Below, piece by piece: positions 18,101 to 28,107 of a stretch of DNA of 64,000 bases (its first letter is position 1; each line of letters opens with the position of its first letter). The position numbers and the translations under genes are program-made. A model generated the notes under the pieces. It saw only the letters and a list, made by a program, of their open reading frames with translations, searched no databases and was not told the DNA's origin. The DNA is from Mycolicibacter nonchromogenicus (GTDB lineage Bacteria; Actinomycetota; Actinomycetes; Mycobacteriales; Mycobacteriaceae): assembly GCF_002101775.1 (NCBI RefSeq), contig NZ_LQPI01000072.1, positions 62,001-126,000 of the forward strand, read 5' to 3'.

Positions 18101-19540
18101 ATGGTCCGCCGCACCCGCCCTCCGCAACCCCTTGCCCCGCACGGAATTCCGGGGCATCTAGTGGGGTTCGTGGAAGCGCTGCGCGGGCACGGAATTTCCG
18201 TCGGACCCTCCGAAACCGTCGACGCCGGGCGGGTGCTGACCGCGATCGGGCTCGACGACCGGGAGGTGCTGCGAGAAGGGCTGGCCTGCGCAGTGCTGCG
18301 CCGGCCCGACCACCGCGACACCTACGACGCCATGTTCGATCTGTGGTTCCCCGCCGCACTGGGCGGGCGCACGGTGGTGACCTCCGATGAGGCGCAGTCG
18401 GCCGACGATGTGCCCCTGCCGGAGGACGTCGAGGACATGCGGGCGATGCTGGTCGATCTGCTGACCGCCAATCCCGATCTCGCCGACACCGATCCCCGGT
18501 TGTCGGCGATGATCGCCGCGATCGTCGGAGCCTACGGCCAATACCGCTCCAGCCGGGGGCCGTCCTACTCGGCCTACCAGGCGCTCAAAGCGCTGGCGCT
18601 CGACGAGTTGGAGGGCAAGCTGCTCGCCGGGCTGCTCGCACCCTACGGGGACGAACCCAGTCCCACCCAGGAGCAGATCGCCAAGGCGATGGCAGCGCAG
18701 CGGATTGCCGCGCTGCGCAAGCTCGTCGACGCCGAGACCAAGCGGCGCACCGCCGAACAGCTGGGCCGCGACCACGTCCAGATGTACGGCATTCCGCAGC
18801 TGAGCGAGAACGTCGAATTCCTGCGGGCGTCCGGCGAACAGCTGCGCCAGATGCGCCGGGTGGTGGCGCCGCTGGCCCGCACCCTGGCGACCCGGCTGGC
18901 CGCGCGCCGACGACGTTCCCGGGCCGGCACCATCGACCTGCGCAAGACGTTGCGCAAGTCCATGTCCACCGGCGGGGTTCCGATCGATGTGGTGCTGCGC
19001 AAGCCGCGTCCCGCCCGGCCCGAACTGGTGGTGTTGTGCGATGTGTCCGGCTCGGTCGCCGGGTTCAGTCATTTCACGTTGCTTCTGGTTCACGCGCTGC
19101 GGCAACAGTTTTCGAGAGTCCGGGTGTTTGCGTTCATCGACACCACCGATGAGGTGACGCATCTGTTCGGGCCGGAGGCCGACCTGGCGGTGGCGATCCA
19201 GCGGATCACCCGCGAGTCCGGGGTCTACACCCGCGACGGCCACTCCGACTACGGCAACGCCTTCGTCTCGTTCGCGGAGAACTACCCGAGCGTGGTGACG
19301 CCGCGCACCGCACTGTTGGTGCTCGGTGACGGTCGCACCAATTACCGCAACCCGGGGGTGGAAGTGCTGTCGCACCTGGTGACCGCCAGCCGGCACGCGC
19401 ATTGGCTCAACCCCGAGCCGCAGCACCTGTGGGGCAGTGGCGATTCCGCGGTCCCGCGGTACGCCGACGTGATCCCGATGCACGAATGCCGCTCGGCCAA
19501 ACAACTGGCCGGAGTCATCGACGCCCTGCTGCCGGTCTAG
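18101..19540 (+). CDS. VWA-domain (CoxE-like) partner of MoxR ATPase
   Basis: A 479-residue protein whose C-terminal third is a von Willebrand A domain with the metal-ion-dependent adhesion site CDVSGSVAGFS (DxSxS) and a later LVLGDGRTNYR. The N-terminal two thirds are helical, with many Arg and Glu residues (ARRRRSRAG). It pairs with the MoxR ATPase just upstream and matches Rv2425c. ATG 18101 follows the ATPase stop by 10 bases; GATGGTCGCCTG gives only a weak binding site. Confidence 0.85.
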   Translation: MVRRTRPPQPLAPHGIPGHLVGFVEALRGHGISVGPSETVDAGRVLTAIGLDDREVLREGLACAVLRRPDHRDTYDAMFDLWFPAALGGRTVVTSDEAQSADDVPLPEDVEDMRAMLVDLLTANPDLADTDPRLSAMIAAIVGAYGQYRSSRGPSYSAYQALKALALDELEGKLLAGLLAPYGDEPSPTQEQIAKAMAAQRIAALRKLVDAETKRRTAEQLGRDHVQMYGIPQLSENVEFLRASGEQLRQMRRVVAPLARTLATRLAARRRRSRAGTIDLRKTLRKSMSTGGVPIDVVLRKPRPARPELVVLCDVSGSVAGFSHFTLLLVHALRQQFSRVRVFAFIDTTDEVTHLFGPEADLAVAIQRITRESGVYTRDGHSDYGNAFVSFAENYPSVVTPRTALLVLGDGRTNYRNPGVEVLSHLVTASRHAHWLNPEPQHLWGSGDSAVPRYADVIPMHECRSAKQLAGVIDALLPV

Positions 19541-19599
19541 CCCGCGTCGCGTTCGCGCGCCGCCAGCACGCCGCGACAACGCTCAGAAAGGGGTGGTAC

Positions 19600-20652
19600 A
19601 TGACCACCATCGATCCCGGCGCACCCGTATTGGTGACCGGCGGCAGCGGCTACATCGCCAGCTGGATCGTGCGCTACCTCCTCGAGGACGGTCACGTGGT
19701 GCGGGCCACGGTCCGCGACCCCGACAAGCCCCAGGGCCTGGAGCACCTGCACGCGCTTGCCGCACGGCACCCGGGGCAACTGAGCCTGCACCGGGCCGAT
19801 CTGCTGGATCCGGGCAGCTTCACTGAGGCGATGCAGGGCTGCCAACTGGTCATGCACACCGCCTCACCGTTTCTGCTCGGCACCATCCGCGACGCCGACC
19901 GGCAGCTGATCCGGCCTGCGCTCGAAGGCACCCGCAACGTACTGGGCACCGTGGACCAGACTCCCTCGGTGGCCCGGGTGGTGCTGACCAGCAGCGTGGC
20001 GGCCATCTACGGCGACAACGCGGACATGGCGGGCAAGACGTGCTTCACCGAGGCGGACTGGAACACCACCAGCACACCCGAGCACCAGCCCTATCCCTAT
20101 TCCAAGACGGTCGCCGAGCGAGCGGCGTGGCAGATCCAACAGGCCCAACAGCGCTGGGACCTGGTCACCATTCACCCCTCCCTGGTGCTGGGACCGTCGC
20201 TGACCACCGCCAGCGCGTCGGGAAGCATGGACACCATGCGGCACTTCATCGACATGTCGATGGCGTTGGGCGCGCCCGCGCTGCAGATGGGCTGCGTCGA
20301 TGTGCGCGACGTGGCCCGGGCACACATCACCGCCGGTTACACACCCGCTGCGCATGGCCGCTACGTGGTGAACTCCGAAGTCGTCAGCATGCTCGACTTG
20401 AGCCGAATGTTGCGGCGGCACTTCGGTGCCCGGCTGTCCTTCCCGACTCGCGAGCTGCCCAAGTTCATGATCAAGCTGGTGGCGCCGGTGGCCGGACTGA
20501 CGCGCCCGTTCGTCGAGCGCAACGTCGGCTGGCCGCTGTGCCTGGACAACTCGCGCACACGTACCGAGCTCGCCATCGAGTTCCGGTCGGTCGCCAACTC
20601 CGTCGTTGAGCATTTCCAGCAGATGATCGACGACGGCGTGGCGCGCCGCTAG
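19600..20652 (+). CDS. Extended SDR, dihydroflavonol-reductase-like NAD(P)-dependent epimerase/dehydratase
   Basis: A 350-residue extended short-chain dehydrogenase/reductase. The NAD(P)-binding glycine motif is GGSGYIA (residues 14-20), the catalytic motif is YPYSK, and VVLTSSVAAIYG supplies the conserved serine. The closest named family is dihydroflavonol 4-reductase/cinnamyl-alcohol dehydrogenase-like; in mycobacteria these are usually orphan enzymes. AGAAAGG (19585-19591) supports ATG 19600. It stands alone between the VWA gene and a convergent methyltransferase. The substrate cannot be inferred. Confidence 0.82.
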   Translation: MTTIDPGAPVLVTGGSGYIASWIVRYLLEDGHVVRATVRDPDKPQGLEHLHALAARHPGQLSLHRADLLDPGSFTEAMQGCQLVMHTASPFLLGTIRDADRQLIRPALEGTRNVLGTVDQTPSVARVVLTSSVAAIYGDNADMAGKTCFTEADWNTTSTPEHQPYPYSKTVAERAAWQIQQAQQRWDLVTIHPSLVLGPSLTTASASGSMDTMRHFIDMSMALGAPALQMGCVDVRDVARAHITAGYTPAAHGRYVVNSEVVSMLDLSRMLRRHFGARLSFPTRELPKFMIKLVAPVAGLTRPFVERNVGWPLCLDNSRTRTELAIEFRSVANSVVEHFQQMIDDGVARR

Positions 20653-20667
20653 TCACCCGCGGACGAC

Positions 20668-21720
20668 TCAGGGCGTCCGGCGGTAGATCAACCAGCGCAA
20701 CTCCATCGGGCTTTCCTCGCGCGTGGTGCGGAACGCGTCTTGCCCGCTGACCCATTCGATGTACCAGCTGGTCTGCGGCCAGGCACCCTCAGGCAGGTGC
20801 GCCTTCTCGTAGTCGTGGACAGACTCGTCGGAGAGCAGCTGCAGGGGCAGACCCGACGCCGCCTCCGCCATCTCGCGGCGCGTGTACAGGCCCGAGTACA
20901 CCTGCTGGCAGAACTCCCGGGCGGCGCTGTCCGGTTCGTAGCCGTCGTGCGCCAGGAAACTGTTGAACACCAGCTGTCCGCCGGGCGCCAGGCATCGAGC
21001 GGCGAGCTCGAACAGCCTGCGCAGCTCCGTGGTGGACCGGAAGTCGGTCAACACCTCAGAAAGCACCATCATCTGGTAGTCATTGCGCAGGTCGTCGGCG
21101 TCTTCGAATACGTCGCGCACGATCACGCGCACGTCCAACGACTCCGCCGCGGCGTCATTCACGAGCATCTCGGCGAACTTCGGGGTCATCTCGACGACGT
21201 CGACCGGATGTCCGCGACGTGCCAGCGCCAAGGCGTTACGACCGGTGCCCCCACCGATCTCGAGCACCCGATGTGAGGCAGGGTCGGCGGCTTCGAGCGC
21301 CAGATTCCACACCCGAGCGTCGGGTTCGGTGCCGAACAGCGGGGGTTTGCGGGTGTCCAGCCAGGCGGCGTAGGCGTCTGCGACGCTGCTCCACTGGGGG
21401 CGGACGGTGTAGTCCAGGGTGGGGCCGATCGGGGCGTTGTAGGAGATCACGATGTGCGAGCGCAGCGAATGCGAGTAGGCCTCAGCCAGCTGGCTTTCCA
21501 GCACTTCTCGCAGGTGTTCGAGTTCGGCGTCGCTGAACGGCTTGCCCAGGCCTGCGAACACGGTCGAGCACATCTTGACGTATTCGTCGATCATGCTCGG
21601 CACGGCCGGCAACCTGATGTCGCCGTTAATCTGGGCGCGGGTGTAAAAACGCCTGATCATGGCGTCCTTGGCCGCCTGGGCGCGATCTAGAGAGCTCACA
21701 GGAAAATCTTCCACAGACAT
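20668..21720 (-). CDS. Class I SAM-dependent methyltransferase
   Basis: A 350-residue protein with a central Rossmann-type methyltransferase domain: motif I VLEIGGGTGRNAL near residue 150, an acidic residue at the next strand end (VDVVEMTP), and motif IV-like MMVLSEVLTDFR. About 130 N-terminal residues are helical and unlike common families, and may hold the substrate. It is convergent with the SDR (15 bases apart) and divergent from nadD. The target is unknown; a small molecule seems likelier than RNA because no RNA-binding domain is visible. Confidence 0.8.
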   Translation of the reverse strand: MSVEDFPVSSLDRAQAAKDAMIRRFYTRAQINGDIRLPAVPSMIDEYVKMCSTVFAGLGKPFSDAELEHLREVLESQLAEAYSHSLRSHIVISYNAPIGPTLDYTVRPQWSSVADAYAAWLDTRKPPLFGTEPDARVWNLALEAADPASHRVLEIGGGTGRNALALARRGHPVDVVEMTPKFAEMLVNDAAAESLDVRVIVRDVFEDADDLRNDYQMMVLSEVLTDFRSTTELRRLFELAARCLAPGGQLVFNSFLAHDGYEPDSAAREFCQQVYSGLYTRREMAEAASGLPLQLLSDESVHDYEKAHLPEGAWPQTSWYIEWVSGQDAFRTTREESPMELRWLIYRRTP

Positions 21721-21888
21721 CTTCTACACGATTGGCATTCGGTTCCGGGCAACAACGGCGGGTTGCGTCCTGCGATGAGCGTACGCCGCAGGGAAAAGCT
21801 ACTCGGCGTGTTGGCCGACTATGCCGTCGAGTGAGCCGTGCCACCAGTGCGCTCAAGTCGCGGTGGACCCCAAGTAAGCTGGCCTATC

Positions 21889-22512
21889 GTGCGAAAACGG
21901 CGGCTGGGAGTCATGGGTGGGACGTTCGATCCCATCCATCATGGCCACCTGGTCGCCGCCAGCGAGGTGGCCGACCTGTTCGAGCTCGACGAGGTGGTCT
22001 TCGTGCCGACGGGCCAGCCGTGGCTCAAGGAACGCCGCGTCACCCCTGCAGAAGATCGGTACCTGATGACGGTGATCGCCACCGCGTCCAATCCGCGTTT
22101 CTCGGTGAGCCGCGCCGACATCGAGCGCGGCGGTCCCACCTACACCAAAGACACCCTGCGCGACCTGCGCGAACAGAACCCCGACGCCGAGCTCTACTTC
22201 ATCACCGGTGCGGATGCGCTGGCCACCATCCTGTCCTGGCAGGATTGGCCAGAGATGTTCGAGATGGCGCGGTTCGTGGGGGTGAGTCGGCCCGGCTACG
22301 AGCTCAACGGCGACCATCTCGCTGACGCGCTCGGCTCCCTGCCGCCGCGCGCCCTGTCGCTGGTCGAAGTGCCGGCCCTGGCGATCTCGTCCACCGAGTG
22401 CCGCCGCCGCGCGGCAGAATCCCGCCCGATCTGGTACCTGGTACCAGACGGAGTGGTCCAGTACGTGTCCAAGCGCCGCCTCTACCAACCGACCCCCGGA
22501 GACCAACAATGA
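21889..22512 (+). CDS. nadD: Nicotinate-nucleotide adenylyltransferase
   Basis: NadD joins nicotinate mononucleotide and ATP to give deamido-NAD, the substrate of NadE. The nucleotidyltransferase motif GGTFDPIHHGH is at residues 10-20 and the C-terminal ISSTECR near residue 168. GTG 21889 gives 207 residues; the inner ATG at 21913 would start right at the motif. A TAAGCT at 21875-21880 could drive a nearly leaderless message. The next gene starts inside its stop codon (ATGA). Confidence 0.95.
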   Translation: MRKRRLGVMGGTFDPIHHGHLVAASEVADLFELDEVVFVPTGQPWLKERRVTPAEDRYLMTVIATASNPRFSVSRADIERGGPTYTKDTLRDLREQNPDAELYFITGADALATILSWQDWPEMFEMARFVGVSRPGYELNGDHLADALGSLPPRALSLVEVPALAISSTECRRRAAESRPIWYLVPDGVVQYVSKRRLYQPTPGDQQ

Positions 22513-22904
22513 CCGCGACACCCGAGGCCGTGCGGATGGCCACCGTGGCGGCCCGCGCCGCCTCGAACAAGCTGGCCGACGACGTCGTCGTCATCGATGT
22601 CTCCGCGCAGTTGGTCATCACCGACTGCTTCGTCATCGCCTCGGCCTCCAACGAGCGCCAGGTCAACGCGATCGTCGACGAGGTGGAGGACAAGATGCGC
22701 CTGGCCGGCTACAAGCCGGCGCGCCGCGAGGGCACCCGGGAAGGACGCTGGACGCTGCTGGACTACGTCGACATCGTGGTGCATATCCAGCACCAGGACG
22801 AGCGGGACTTCTACGCGCTGGACCGGCTGTGGAAGGACTGCCCGCTGGTGCCGGTGGACTTAGCGGACTCGACCGGTGAGTCGGCGCCCGAGGATGCGTC
22901 GTGA
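22509..22904 (+). CDS. rsfS: Ribosomal silencing factor RsfS
   Basis: RsfS binds L14 on the 50S subunit and blocks subunit joining when nutrients are short. The 131-residue protein has the family core (VVVIDVSAQLVITDCFVIAS, then REGRWTLLDYVDIVVHI) plus a short acidic tail. It overlaps nadD by four bases at its start and gpgP by four at its end. The nadD-rsfS pair is conserved across bacteria. Confidence 0.95.
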   Translation: MTATPEAVRMATVAARAASNKLADDVVVIDVSAQLVITDCFVIASASNERQVNAIVDEVEDKMRLAGYKPARREGTREGRWTLLDYVDIVVHIQHQDERDFYALDRLWKDCPLVPVDLADSTGESAPEDAS

Positions 22905-23581
22905 GGGTCCGCAGGCTGATCCTGCTGCGACACGGCCAGACCGAGTTCAATGCGGGCAGCCGGATGCAGGGGCAGCTGGACACCGTTCTGAGCGACCTGG
23001 GCCGGGCGCAGGCGGAGGCGGCCGCGGAAGTGCTGCGCAAACGGCACCCGCTGCTGATCGTGTCCTCGGATCTGTGGCGGGCCTACGACACGGCCACGGT
23101 GCTGGCCGAGCACAACGGGTTGCAGGTCAGGGTGGACACCCGGCTGCGGGAAACCCACCTGGGGGACTGGCAGGGGCTCACCCACGAAGAGGTGGACGCC
23201 GCCGCGCCGGGAGCTCGGTTGGCGTGGCGTGACGACGCCCGGTGGGCACCCCACGGCGGGGAGAGTCGCATCGACGTGGCCGAGCGCAGCGTTCCGCTCG
23301 TGCGCGAACTGGTGGCCGGGGAGCCGGACTGGGGCACAGCCGATCACGCCGATCAACCAGTCGTGCTGGTCGCCCACGGCGGGCTGATCGCCGCTCTGAC
23401 CGCGGCCCTGCTGCGGCTGCCGGTGGAGAACTGGCCGGCACTGGGTGGGATGGCCAACGCCAGCTGGACCCAGCTCAGCGGCTACTCGCGCCCGGATTCC
23501 GAGCAGGACGACTTCGCCGATGTGCGGTGGCGTCTTGACGTCTGGAACGCCTCAGCACAGGTGGCCGGCGATGTCCTCTGA
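22901..23581 (+). CDS. gpgP: Glucosyl-3-phosphoglycerate phosphatase
   Basis: A histidine phosphatase (226 residues) with the catalytic RHG at residues 10-12, RLRETHLGDWQG in the middle and the second histidine in VAHGG. By position and by its partner octT it is the Rv2419c enzyme, which dephosphorylates glucosyl-3-phosphoglycerate in the synthesis of methylglucose lipopolysaccharides. The annotation as GpgP rests on that conserved context; sequence alone shows only a phosphoglycerate-mutase-like phosphatase. GTG 22901 overlaps the rsfS stop. Confidence 0.88.
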   Translation: MRVRRLILLRHGQTEFNAGSRMQGQLDTVLSDLGRAQAEAAAEVLRKRHPLLIVSSDLWRAYDTATVLAEHNGLQVRVDTRLRETHLGDWQGLTHEEVDAAAPGARLAWRDDARWAPHGGESRIDVAERSVPLVRELVAGEPDWGTADHADQPVVLVAHGGLIAALTAALLRLPVENWPALGGMANASWTQLSGYSRPDSEQDDFADVRWRLDVWNASAQVAGDVL

Positions 23582-24320
23582 CGCACGGAAGCCCGCGCAG
23601 GGCCGTCCCACGCTGCTGGTCTTCGCCGACTCGCTGTCGTACTACGGGCCCACCGGCGGCCTGCCCGCCGACGATCCGCGGATCTGGCCGAACATCGTTG
23701 CCGCCCAGCTGGACTGGGATGTCGAGTTGATCGGCCGGATCGGCTGGACCAGCCGAGACGTCTGGTGGGCGTCCACCCAGGACCCGCGGGCGTGGGCGGC
23801 ACTGCCCCGAGCCGGGGCGGTCGTCTTCGCCACCAGTGGGATGGATTCGCTGCCCTCGGTGTGGCCGACGGCCCTGCGTGAATTGATCCGCTACGTGCGC
23901 CCGGCCTGGTTGCGCCGTTGGGTCCGAGACGGATACGGCTGGCTGCAACCCCGGCTCTCGCCGGTGGCGCGCTCGGCCCTGCCGCCGCATCTCACCGTGG
24001 AATACCTCGAGATGACCAGGGGAGCGATCGATTTCAATCGCCCCGGCATTCCCATCGTGGCGTCGCTGCCGTCGGTGCACATCGCTGACACCTACGGCCG
24101 TGCCCACCAGGGTCGAGAGCCCACGGTGCGCGCCATCACGGCCTGGGCGCAGAAACACAATGTGCCCCTGGTGGATCTGAAGGCCGCAGTGGCCGACGAG
24201 GTCATGAGCGGGCGCGCCAATCCCGACGGCATCCACTGGAACTTCGAAGCGCACCGGGCGGTTGCCGAGCTGATGCTCAAAGCGTTGAGTGAGGCCGGAG
24301 TCCCCGGCCCGCTGGGGTGA
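23571..24320 (+). CDS. octT: Diglucosylglycerate octanoyltransferase
   Basis: A 249-residue SGNH-type acyltransferase. The nucleophile block is FADSLSYYG near residue 20 and the Asp-His pair is in DGIHWNF near residue 225. OctT (Rv2418c) adds octanoate to diglucosylglycerate, an early intermediate of methylglucose lipopolysaccharides, and sits directly after gpgP in mycobacteria as here. The two genes overlap by 11 bases. No signal peptide is seen, which fits a cytosolic acyltransferase. Confidence 0.88.
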   Translation: MSSDARKPAQGRPTLLVFADSLSYYGPTGGLPADDPRIWPNIVAAQLDWDVELIGRIGWTSRDVWWASTQDPRAWAALPRAGAVVFATSGMDSLPSVWPTALRELIRYVRPAWLRRWVRDGYGWLQPRLSPVARSALPPHLTVEYLEMTRGAIDFNRPGIPIVASLPSVHIADTYGRAHQGREPTVRAITAWAQKHNVPLVDLKAAVADEVMSGRANPDGIHWNFEAHRAVAELMLKALSEAGVPGPLG

Positions 24321-24327
24321 TCGCCGC

Positions 24328-25170
24328 ATGAGCGTCGTCGTGGTCACCGACTCGTCGGCCTGCCTGCCGCTCGAGACGCGTGACCGCTGGGGGATTCGCA
24401 CGGTGCCGCTGCACATCCTGCTGGATGGAGCGGATCTGCGCGACGGAGTCGACGACGTGCCCGACGACATCTATGCGCGCGAACGCGTCACCACCTCCGG
24501 GGCGGGCCCGGAGGAACTGGCGGAGGTCTACCGGAATGCGCTCGCCTACAGCGCGGGCTCGGGGGTGGTGGCGGTGCACATCTCCTCGGCGCTGTCCGGG
24601 ACTTTCGGCACCGCCGAACAGGTGGCCGGTCAGATCGGCTCCGGTGTGCGGGTGATCGACTCGAAGTCGGCGGCGATGGGAACCGGTTTCGCGGCCCTGG
24701 CGGCGGCCCGAGCGGCCGCAGGCGGCGCCGACCTGCACGGCGTTGCGGCAGCGGCCGACGCCGCCGTGCAACGCAGTCACGCCTTCATGGTGGTGCAGCG
24801 GTTGGACAACCTGCGGCGCAGCGGAAGGATCGGCAGCGCAGCAGCCTGGCTGGGTACCGCACTGTCCCTGAAACCGCTGTTGGCGGTCGAGGACGGCAAG
24901 CTCGTCCTGGCGCAACGGATCCGCACCGTCAGTAAGGCCGTTGCGTCGATGATCGACCGGGTCTGTGATGTGGTCGGAGATCGCTCAGCAGCGCTGGCGG
25001 TGCATCACGTCGCCAATCCGCAGGGCGCCCACGAGGTGGCCGACGCTCTGGCGGAGCGGTTGCCGGACTGTGAGCCGGCGGTGATCACCGGCCTGTGTCC
25101 GACATTGGCACTGCATGTGGGGGCCGGCGCGGTCGCGGTGTGTGTCGATGTCGACCCGGGTGGCGTCTGA
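24328..25170 (+). CDS. DegV family fatty-acid-binding protein
   Basis: A 280-residue DegV (FakB-like) protein that starts MSVVVVTDSSACLP and contains HISSALSGTFG and VQRLDNLRRSGRI, all typical of the family. DegV proteins bind a fatty acid, and in Firmicutes they present it to the kinase FakA; no FakA-like gene is in this window. It is the last gene of the nadD-rsfS-gpgP-octT-degV run (Rv2421c-Rv2417c) and follows octT by seven bases. The fatty-acid link with octanoyl transfer is suggestive but unproven. Confidence 0.9.
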   Translation: MSVVVVTDSSACLPLETRDRWGIRTVPLHILLDGADLRDGVDDVPDDIYARERVTTSGAGPEELAEVYRNALAYSAGSGVVAVHISSALSGTFGTAEQVAGQIGSGVRVIDSKSAAMGTGFAALAAARAAAGGADLHGVAAAADAAVQRSHAFMVVQRLDNLRRSGRIGSAAAWLGTALSLKPLLAVEDGKLVLAQRIRTVSKAVASMIDRVCDVVGDRSAALAVHHVANPQGAHEVADALAERLPDCEPAVITGLCPTLALHVGAGAVAVCVDVDPGGV

Positions 25171-25188
25171 GCGCGACGTCGGCATTGC

Positions 25189-28107
25189 CTACTGCGCGGG
25201 TGCTGCGAACCTGTCGGTGTCGGTGGAGTCTGCGCGGGGCGCGTGCGCGGCGATCCCGCGAATGTTGGTGTTGGGGCCCCACGGGCGGACCACCTGCGGC
25301 CACCAGAACCACTTGCCCAGCAACGTCGCGATCGACGGCATGAAGAACGCCCGGACCACAAAGGTGTCCAGCAGCAACCCGATTGCCACGGTGGTGCCAT
25401 ACATACCGATGGCCTTGAGATCACTGAAGAACATGATGCCCATGGTGGCGGCGAACACCATGCCGGCCGAGGTCACCACGCCGCCGCTGCCGGCCATCGC
25501 CCGGATATAGCCGGTCTTGAGCCCGGCGTGTATCTCCTCCTCGAAACGGGAGACCAGCAACAGGTTGTAGTCCGAGCCGACGGCCAGCAGGACGATCACG
25601 GCCAGCACCAGCGTCACCCAATAGATCTGCTGGCCGAAGATGTGTTGCCAGATCAACACCGAGATGCCGAATGACGCGGCGATAGAACTGGATGCGGTGC
25701 CCAGGATGACCACCGCGGCCACCAGGCTTCGGGTGATCATCATCATGATCAGGAAGATCAAGGTCAGCGATGCCACGATCGCGATCATCAGGTCGTATTC
25801 GGCGCCGTTCTGCATGTCTTCGTAGAGCGCAGCCATGCCGCCGATATAGACCTTGGCGTCGGCCAACGACGACTGCTTCAGGGCTTCCTGCGCAGCGATC
25901 CGCTCCGGCTCGACCCGTTTGATGCCCTCTGCGGTGGCCGGATAGGTCTGGTGCGTGACGAAGAACCGCGCCGACTTGCCGTCAGGCGACATGAACAGCC
26001 GAAGACCGGTTTGGAAGTCCTTATTGTCGAACGCTTCTGCGGGTAGGTAGAAGAAGTCGTCGTTCTTGGAGTCGTCGAAGCTTTGACCCATCATGATCTG
26101 GGTGTTGCTCAGATCCTCCATCTGATCGACGAACGCCGAGAACGTTGAGTGCACCGTCATCACCAGGCCTCGCATGATTCGCATGGTGTCGACCACGGCC
26201 GGCAGCAGTTCGACCGCCTGCGGCAGCAGGTGCGCCGTCTTGGTGATGTCGTCGGACAGGTGGTGCAGTTGCTCGGCGAGTTGGTCGAGGCCGTCGGTGG
26301 CGTCGAAGGTGTTGCGCAGTGCGTTGCACATCGGGATGTCGAAGCAGTGCGGCTCCCAGTAGAAGTAACTGCGCAGTGGACGGAACTGATCGTCGAATTC
26401 GGCGATGTGGTCGCGGATCCGATCGGAGACGTCCACGGTGTCTCGGGTGACCTCGGCCGTGTCGTCGAACGTCCGGTCGACCTCCTGGAGGTAGCCGTAC
26501 ATCTGGATCAGCAACTCGATGTCCTTGTCGAGTTGCTGGGAGATGGTGTCGATGTCTTTGATCCGGTCTTTGAGCGTCTTCACGTTCTGGATGATCAGCT
26601 GGTTGGAGACGCTGAGTTGAAACGGTATCGAGCTGTGCTGCAGGGGAATTCCCAACGGGCGGGTGATGTCCTGGATCATCCCGATCCCGACCACGCGCAT
26701 GATGTTCTTGGCGACTCGGTCCAGCACCAGCATGTCGGCGGGATTACGCATGTCGTGGTCGGACTGGACCATCGTGATGTCCGGCGCCATCCGGGCAGAC
26801 GAGAAATGCTTCTCCGCGGCCGCGTAGGCCACGTTGACCGGGGTGTCCTGCGGCAGGTACTTCCGGTCGTCGTAACCCGGTCTGAACCCCGGTAGGGCGA
26901 CCAGGCCGATCATGATGACGGCCAGGCTGGCCACCGCGATAGGTCCGGGCCAGCGCACCACTGAGACACCGGCCCGGCGCCAGAACCCGCCCCGCCTGGC
27001 CGGCTTGGCGTCCAGCAGGCCGAAGCTGGTGGCCACCACCAACGTGGCCGGCCCCAGCGTGAGCGCGGCGGCGACCACCACAAGCATGCCCACCGAGACC
27101 GGGATACCCATGGTGTGGAAGTAGGGCAGTCGGGTGAAATACAGCATCGCTGACGCGCCGGCGATGGTCAGGCCCGAGCCCAGCACCACCGGGGTGACGC
27201 TGCGCACGGTGGTGTAGTAGGCCTCGACCCGGTCCTCGCCGGCCAGTCGGGCTTCCCGGTAGCGGCCGATGAGAAAGATGCCGTAGTCGGTGCCTGCGGC
27301 GATCGCGAGCATCACCATGATGTTGACCGCGAAGGTGGTCAGGCCCATGACGTTGTTGAAGCCCAGGACTGCGACGACACCGCGGGCACAGATCAGCTCG
27401 AGCAGGGTCAGGAACAGCTGCGTCAGCATCGCCGATACGGACCTGAAGACGATCAGGAGCATGATCGCGATCGCGGCGATGGTGAACAGGGTGATCTTGA
27501 CCAGACTGGCGTCGCCGATCTGCCGCAGATCAGCAGTCAGTGCAGCCGGCCCGGCGACGTAGGCCTGGACTCCGGGCGGAGCGGGGGTGTCGTCGATGGC
27601 CTGACGGACCGCGACCACCGAATCATTGGCCTCGGTCATACCCTGGTTGCCGACCAGGTTGAGCATGATGTAGGCGGCCTTGGCGTCGGCGCTCTGCACC
27701 CCTGCCGCAGTCAGTCGGTCACGCCAGAAATCCTGGGCGTGCTCAACGTGTTGTTTGTCGGCGACGAGCTTCGCAACGATCTCGTCGTAGTACTGGTGGG
27801 CGGCATCCCCGAGTTCCTCTTCGCCGACCACCACCATCATCACGGTGCTGTTGGACTTGTATTCCTGAAAGTTCTCGCCCACCAGCTTGCTTGCGATCAT
27901 GGACGGCGCGTCCACGGGCGCCAGCGGTGCCGAATGCTCTTCGGAGATGACTTCCAGCTGGGGCACAAGGACATTCACCAGCACCGTCAGCACGATCCAG
28001 GCGATGATGATCGGCACCGCGAATATCCGCAGCATGTGCGCGAAGAATGGCCGCTTGACGTGCGGATCCCGTTGGCTTTCCAGCTGTCCTGCGATGCGTT
28101 TGATCAT
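25189..28107 (-). CDS. MmpL family RND transporter, MmpL4/MmpL5-like
   Basis: A 972-residue RND permease of the inner membrane with 12 predicted helices and two large periplasmic loops. Helix 4 region segments such as AIAAGTDYGIFLIGRYREAR and VLLAVGSDYNLLLVSRFEEE are diagnostic of MmpL. Overall similarity, for example YFYWEPHCFDIPMC in the second loop, is to MmpL4/MmpL5, which export mycobactin-type siderophores in M. tuberculosis with MmpS4/MmpS5. It overlaps the upstream mmpS by four bases. It lies between degV and eis, where M. tuberculosis has no mmpL, so this looks like a lineage-specific insertion. The cargo is not proven. Confidence 0.92.
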   Translation of the reverse strand: MIKRIAGQLESQRDPHVKRPFFAHMLRIFAVPIIIAWIVLTVLVNVLVPQLEVISEEHSAPLAPVDAPSMIASKLVGENFQEYKSNSTVMMVVVGEEELGDAAHQYYDEIVAKLVADKQHVEHAQDFWRDRLTAAGVQSADAKAAYIMLNLVGNQGMTEANDSVVAVRQAIDDTPAPPGVQAYVAGPAALTADLRQIGDASLVKITLFTIAAIAIMLLIVFRSVSAMLTQLFLTLLELICARGVVAVLGFNNVMGLTTFAVNIMVMLAIAAGTDYGIFLIGRYREARLAGEDRVEAYYTTVRSVTPVVLGSGLTIAGASAMLYFTRLPYFHTMGIPVSVGMLVVVAAALTLGPATLVVATSFGLLDAKPARRGGFWRRAGVSVVRWPGPIAVASLAVIMIGLVALPGFRPGYDDRKYLPQDTPVNVAYAAAEKHFSSARMAPDITMVQSDHDMRNPADMLVLDRVAKNIMRVVGIGMIQDITRPLGIPLQHSSIPFQLSVSNQLIIQNVKTLKDRIKDIDTISQQLDKDIELLIQMYGYLQEVDRTFDDTAEVTRDTVDVSDRIRDHIAEFDDQFRPLRSYFYWEPHCFDIPMCNALRNTFDATDGLDQLAEQLHHLSDDITKTAHLLPQAVELLPAVVDTMRIMRGLVMTVHSTFSAFVDQMEDLSNTQIMMGQSFDDSKNDDFFYLPAEAFDNKDFQTGLRLFMSPDGKSARFFVTHQTYPATAEGIKRVEPERIAAQEALKQSSLADAKVYIGGMAALYEDMQNGAEYDLMIAIVASLTLIFLIMMMITRSLVAAVVILGTASSSIAASFGISVLIWQHIFGQQIYWVTLVLAVIVLLAVGSDYNLLLVSRFEEEIHAGLKTGYIRAMAGSGGVVTSAGMVFAATMGIMFFSDLKAIGMYGTTVAIGLLLDTFVVRAFFMPSIATLLGKWFWWPQVVRPWGPNTNIRGIAAHAPRADSTDTDRFAAPAQ